Below are positions 32,836 through 35,467 of a DNA stretch of 35,467 nucleotides, piece by piece (position 1 is the first letter of the stretch; the number at the start of each line of letters is the position of its first letter). The position numbers and the translations under genes were made by a program. Under the pieces are notes generated by a model. That model worked only from the letters and a program-made list of their open reading frames with translations, had not been told where the DNA came from and searched no databases. The stretch is taken from contig PTKZ01000015.1 in NCBI GenBank assembly GCA_002938205.1, positions 1 through 35,467 on the forward strand, read 5' to 3'. Source of the DNA: Alphaproteobacteria bacterium MarineAlpha5_Bin5. Its GTDB lineage: Bacteria > Pseudomonadota > Alphaproteobacteria > HIMB59 > GCA-002718135.

Positions 32836-34464
32836 ATGAACAAATCTTCATATGATGTTGCTATTATAGGTGGTGGACATAATGGCCTTACAACTGCTTG
32901 TTATTTAGCTAAAGCAGGTCTTAAAGTAATAGTTGTAGAAAGACATGATTATGTAGGAGGAGCTGCTGTAAGTAGAGAATTGCATCCAGGTTGGACATAT
33001 TCAAACTGCTCATATGTTTGTAGCTTACTGAGACCTGAAATATTTAGAGATTTGGAATTATCGAAACACGGATTGCAAATAATTCCTTATGAAGGAAGTG
33101 CAAGTATGCTTGATGATGGAAGGTTTTACGCACATTATCATGATCATGACTTAACATATCGTTCAATTGCTCAATTTTCTAAAAAAGATGCAGAAGCATA
33201 TGATAGATTTGGAAAAGATGTCATGAGACAATGTAAAATTATTAAACCTCTATTAAAAATTACTCCTCCTGACCCAACTTCTTTTAAACCAAAAGACATA
33301 ATGGGCCTATTTGAATTTGCAAAATATTTTGCCGCAAAAGATGAACTAGGAGGTTTGGGAGAAAAAGAAATATATGACACTATTAGATTCTGGACGATGA
33401 GTGTCAGAGATTATCTCGAGGAATATTTTGAATCAGATATCGTAAAAGTACATTTAGCAGGTTCAGCTATTATTGGAACTGCGCTAGGTCCTTATTCGCC
33501 AGGTTCAGCTTACGTACTTCTGCATCACTACATGGGAGAAGTAGATGGTACTGTTGGAGCGTGGGGTTATTCAAGAGGTGGAATGGGCTCAATTACAAAA
33601 GCTATGGCATCTTCTTTTAAATCAAAGAATGGTGAAATTAAAGCTGGGTCACCTGTTACAAAAATTCTTATTAAGAATAATAAAAGCTATGGACTTGTTC
33701 TTGAAAACGGTGATGAAATTTATGCTGATAAAATAGTTTCTAACCTTGACGTTAAAAGAACTTTTTTAAAAGTTGTTGAAGAAAAAGAATTGCCTAGTGA
33801 TTTTTATAGAGCTGTAAAAAATTTTAAAATTCGAGGATCTTCAGGAAAATTAAATATTGCTCTTGATGATCTTCCAATTTGGAAAAGTATTCCAGTTGGG
33901 GATCCTGCTGGAACTGGTGATTTACACATAACCCAAAACATAGAAGAAATGGAAGGTGCTTATGATGATTGGAAAGATGGAAAATGGTCGCAATACCCTT
34001 ATGTTGATATGTGTATTCCAAGCATAAATGATCCCACTATGGCTCCGCAAGGAAAACATTATATGTCAGTTTTTATTCAATATGTGCCTTATAATTTGGC
34101 AAATGGAGGGTGGACAGAAGAAAAGCGTCTAGAATTTGGGAAACATGTCATGGGAAGAATTGGTAATTACTCTACAAACTTCAATGATATCATTAATCAC
34201 GCAGAAATTAGAACTCCTAAAGAATTAGAGGCAGAAGTTGGTTTAACTGAAGGTAATATATTCCAAGGAGAGTTAACTATGGATCAGTTGATGTTTAATC
34301 GTCCTGTACCTGGGTATGCTCAATATAAAACACCTATAAAAAATCTATACATGTGTGGTTCTAGTACACATCCTGGCGGAGGTGTTATGGGGGCACCAGG
34401 AGCAAATGCTGCTAGAGAAATATTAAAAGATTTAAATAAAAAAATATCAACACATTACATATGA
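32836..34464 (+). CDS. PYROXD2/phytoene-dehydrogenase-like FAD oxidoreductase (copy 1)
   Basis: 542 residues, COG1233 type. The FAD site IIGGGHNGLTTACYLAKAG is at 10-28 with the VVERHDYVGGAA segment next; SPGSAYVLLHHYMG and the C-terminal MCGSSTHPGGGVMGAPGANAA are hallmarks of the PYROXD2 group. The physiological reaction of this group is unsettled; it is not evidence of carotenoid synthesis, as no crtB or crtE is here. Divergent from tetR through the shared palindrome. Its stop overlaps the start of a second member of the family by 4 bp. Confidence 0.86.
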   Translation: MNKSSYDVAIIGGGHNGLTTACYLAKAGLKVIVVERHDYVGGAAVSRELHPGWTYSNCSYVCSLLRPEIFRDLELSKHGLQIIPYEGSASMLDDGRFYAHYHDHDLTYRSIAQFSKKDAEAYDRFGKDVMRQCKIIKPLLKITPPDPTSFKPKDIMGLFEFAKYFAAKDELGGLGEKEIYDTIRFWTMSVRDYLEEYFESDIVKVHLAGSAIIGTALGPYSPGSAYVLLHHYMGEVDGTVGAWGYSRGGMGSITKAMASSFKSKNGEIKAGSPVTKILIKNNKSYGLVLENGDEIYADKIVSNLDVKRTFLKVVEEKELPSDFYRAVKNFKIRGSSGKLNIALDDLPIWKSIPVGDPAGTGDLHITQNIEEMEGAYDDWKDGKWSQYPYVDMCIPSINDPTMAPQGKHYMSVFIQYVPYNLANGGWTEEKRLEFGKHVMGRIGNYSTNFNDIINHAEIRTPKELEAEVGLTEGNIFQGELTMDQLMFNRPVPGYAQYKTPIKNLYMCGSSTHPGGGVMGAPGANAAREILKDLNKKISTHYI

Positions 34465-35467
34465 AAAACTTTGATATCATAATAATAGGCGGAGGTCACA
34501 ATGGTTTAATTGCAGCTTCTTATCTTTCCAAAAAAGGTAAGAAAGTTTTAGTAGTTGAAAAAAATGAACGTGTTGGAGGATTAGCTGAATATGCCAATTC
34601 ACTAAATTGTGTCTCTCCAATAATTAAAAAAGAATTAAATATTAATGTGGCTAATCATAATCAAATAAATAGGATTATATCACTTGAAGATAATCAAAAT
34701 CATACCGTTTTAGAAGATAATAACGGCATATTATCTTTTTTAAAAACTAATGCTGAAGAAGAGGATCAGCAAAAATTCTTATCAATTATTAACAACTATA
34801 AATTATTTTCAAAAACTCTTAGTGTATTTATGTTTCAAAAACCACCAAGAGTTAAATCAGGTAAAAGATCTGACTTATTACAATTAATTTCCATGGGATG
34901 GAAAATTAGAAAATTGGGCAAAAAAAATATGCGCGAACTATTGAGAATAATAGGTTTAAATATCGCTGATGATTTAGAGGATAATTTAAATAATAACAAC
35001 TTAATGGGTTTATTATCACATGAAGCAGTTTTGGGAACAAACTTAGGCCCAAGATCGCCAGGCTCAATCCTAACTTTACTTTATAAACAAGCCATTAATG
35101 ACAATATTTTTAATTTAAACAAAATAGAAGTTGCTGAATATATTAATCAATTAGAAGACTGCTGTAATAAAAATACAGTTGAAATCATTAAATCCTCTGA
35201 AGTTAAAAAAATATTAACTCAAAATAACTCTGTTACTGGTGTTCAATTAAATAATGGTGAAGTTTTTGAATCAAAATGTGTAATGTCTAACTCTGACCCT
35301 AAAACAACTTACCTAAATTTATTAGGTGCAGAAATCCTAGATACTGATTTTATTAGAAGAACTAAAAATTTTAGAAATAAAGGCAATGTCGCTAAGCTTG
35401 AATTAGCGTTAGAAAATGAAATTAACATTAATAATATTGATAAAAATATGTACGGAAAGTTTATTTA
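34461..35467 (+). CDS. PYROXD2/phytoene-dehydrogenase-like FAD oxidoreductase (copy 2), cut at window edge
   Basis: Open from ATG 34461 to the end of the window (335 complete codons), with no stop; the C-terminal third lies outside. The start overlaps the previous stop as ATGA. FAD site IIGGGHNGLIAASYLSKKG (9-27) and VVEKNERVGGLAE follow copy 1; GPRSPGSILTLLYKQA matches GPYSPGSAYVLLHHYM there. The region between is shorter and Asn-rich, and the family segment with YSNCSYVCSLLRPEI in copy 1 is here reduced to a short NCVSPIIKKEL. It probably forms a heteromeric or sequential pair with copy 1 (inference). Confidence 0.82.
   Translation, partial: MKNFDIIIIGGGHNGLIAASYLSKKGKKVLVVEKNERVGGLAEYANSLNCVSPIIKKELNINVANHNQINRIISLEDNQNHTVLEDNNGILSFLKTNAEEEDQQKFLSIINNYKLFSKTLSVFMFQKPPRVKSGKRSDLLQLISMGWKIRKLGKKNMRELLRIIGLNIADDLEDNLNNNNLMGLLSHEAVLGTNLGPRSPGSILTLLYKQAINDNIFNLNKIEVAEYINQLEDCCNKNTVEIIKSSEVKKILTQNNSVTGVQLNNGEVFESKCVMSNSDPKTTYLNLLGAEILDTDFIRRTKNFRNKGNVAKLELALENEININNIDKNMYGKFI

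Noticed and set aside
32836..35467. Carotenoid desaturase genes
   Set aside because: Although phytoene-dehydrogenase-like, the motifs fit the PYROXD2 group and no carotenoid synthesis genes are nearby.
1..35467. CRISPR arrays, insertion sequences, integrases, riboswitches
   Set aside because: No regularly spaced repeats, transposase or integrase motifs were seen, and apart from 74-439 the gaps between genes are too short for a typical riboswitch.

Overview
This is an AT-rich, gene-dense stretch of bacterial chromosome. The gene content points to a streamlined, probably marine alphaproteobacterium: neighbouring bolA and CGFS glutaredoxin genes beside purB, a class II DAHP synthase, citramalate synthase, an alphaproteobacterial-type glutamyl-tRNA synthetase, very short spacers and overlapping gene ends. 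A SAR11-, HIMB59- or AEGEAN-169-like lineage is my inference from composition and content only; no rRNA is present to test it.

Left edge (1-1600): a truncated tRNA-Leu(UAA) lies on the minus strand. A 47-bp copy of its 5' half (45/47 identical) recurs at 1553-1599. Between the copies are only a 366-bp non-coding stretch with two inverted repeats and one sulfotransferase-like gene. This looks like a small integrated cargo element, or the remnant of one, at a tRNA attachment site.

Housekeeping block (1617-15557): a CinA/MoaB-like nucleotide-binding protein; map, purB, bolA, grxD and rarD on the plus strand; then rpsD, trmJ, cimA, gltX, nadE, aroG (class II), glmU and an orphan parA as a long minus-strand run; and a Sua5-type t6A synthase on the plus strand.

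Amine-catabolism block (15566-28096): two FAD amine oxidases of the DadA/PuuB type, two glutamine-synthetase-like (PuuA-type) ligases, a Rieske oxygenase with a glutamate at the bridging position, two divergent agmatine deiminases separated by an unlisted 46-residue lipoprotein gene, N-carbamoylputrescine amidase, an amidase-signature enzyme, and a Tat-exported PotD-like binding protein. Together they suggest a route agmatine -> N-carbamoylputrescine -> putrescine -> gamma-glutamylated amine -> oxidised product. The classical PuuC and PuuD enzymes are not in the window.

Transport and regulation block (28139-35467): PotA, PotC and PotB, an acyl-CoA dehydrogenase and a TetR regulator form one tight minus-strand operon, divergent from two tandem PYROXD2/phytoene-dehydrogenase-like oxidoreductases (the second runs off the window). 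A palindrome in the tetR promoter region recurs, 13/16 identical, in the promoter between the Rieske gene and the FAD oxidase/agmatine deiminase operon. The TetR protein may therefore coordinate transport and catabolism as one regulon.
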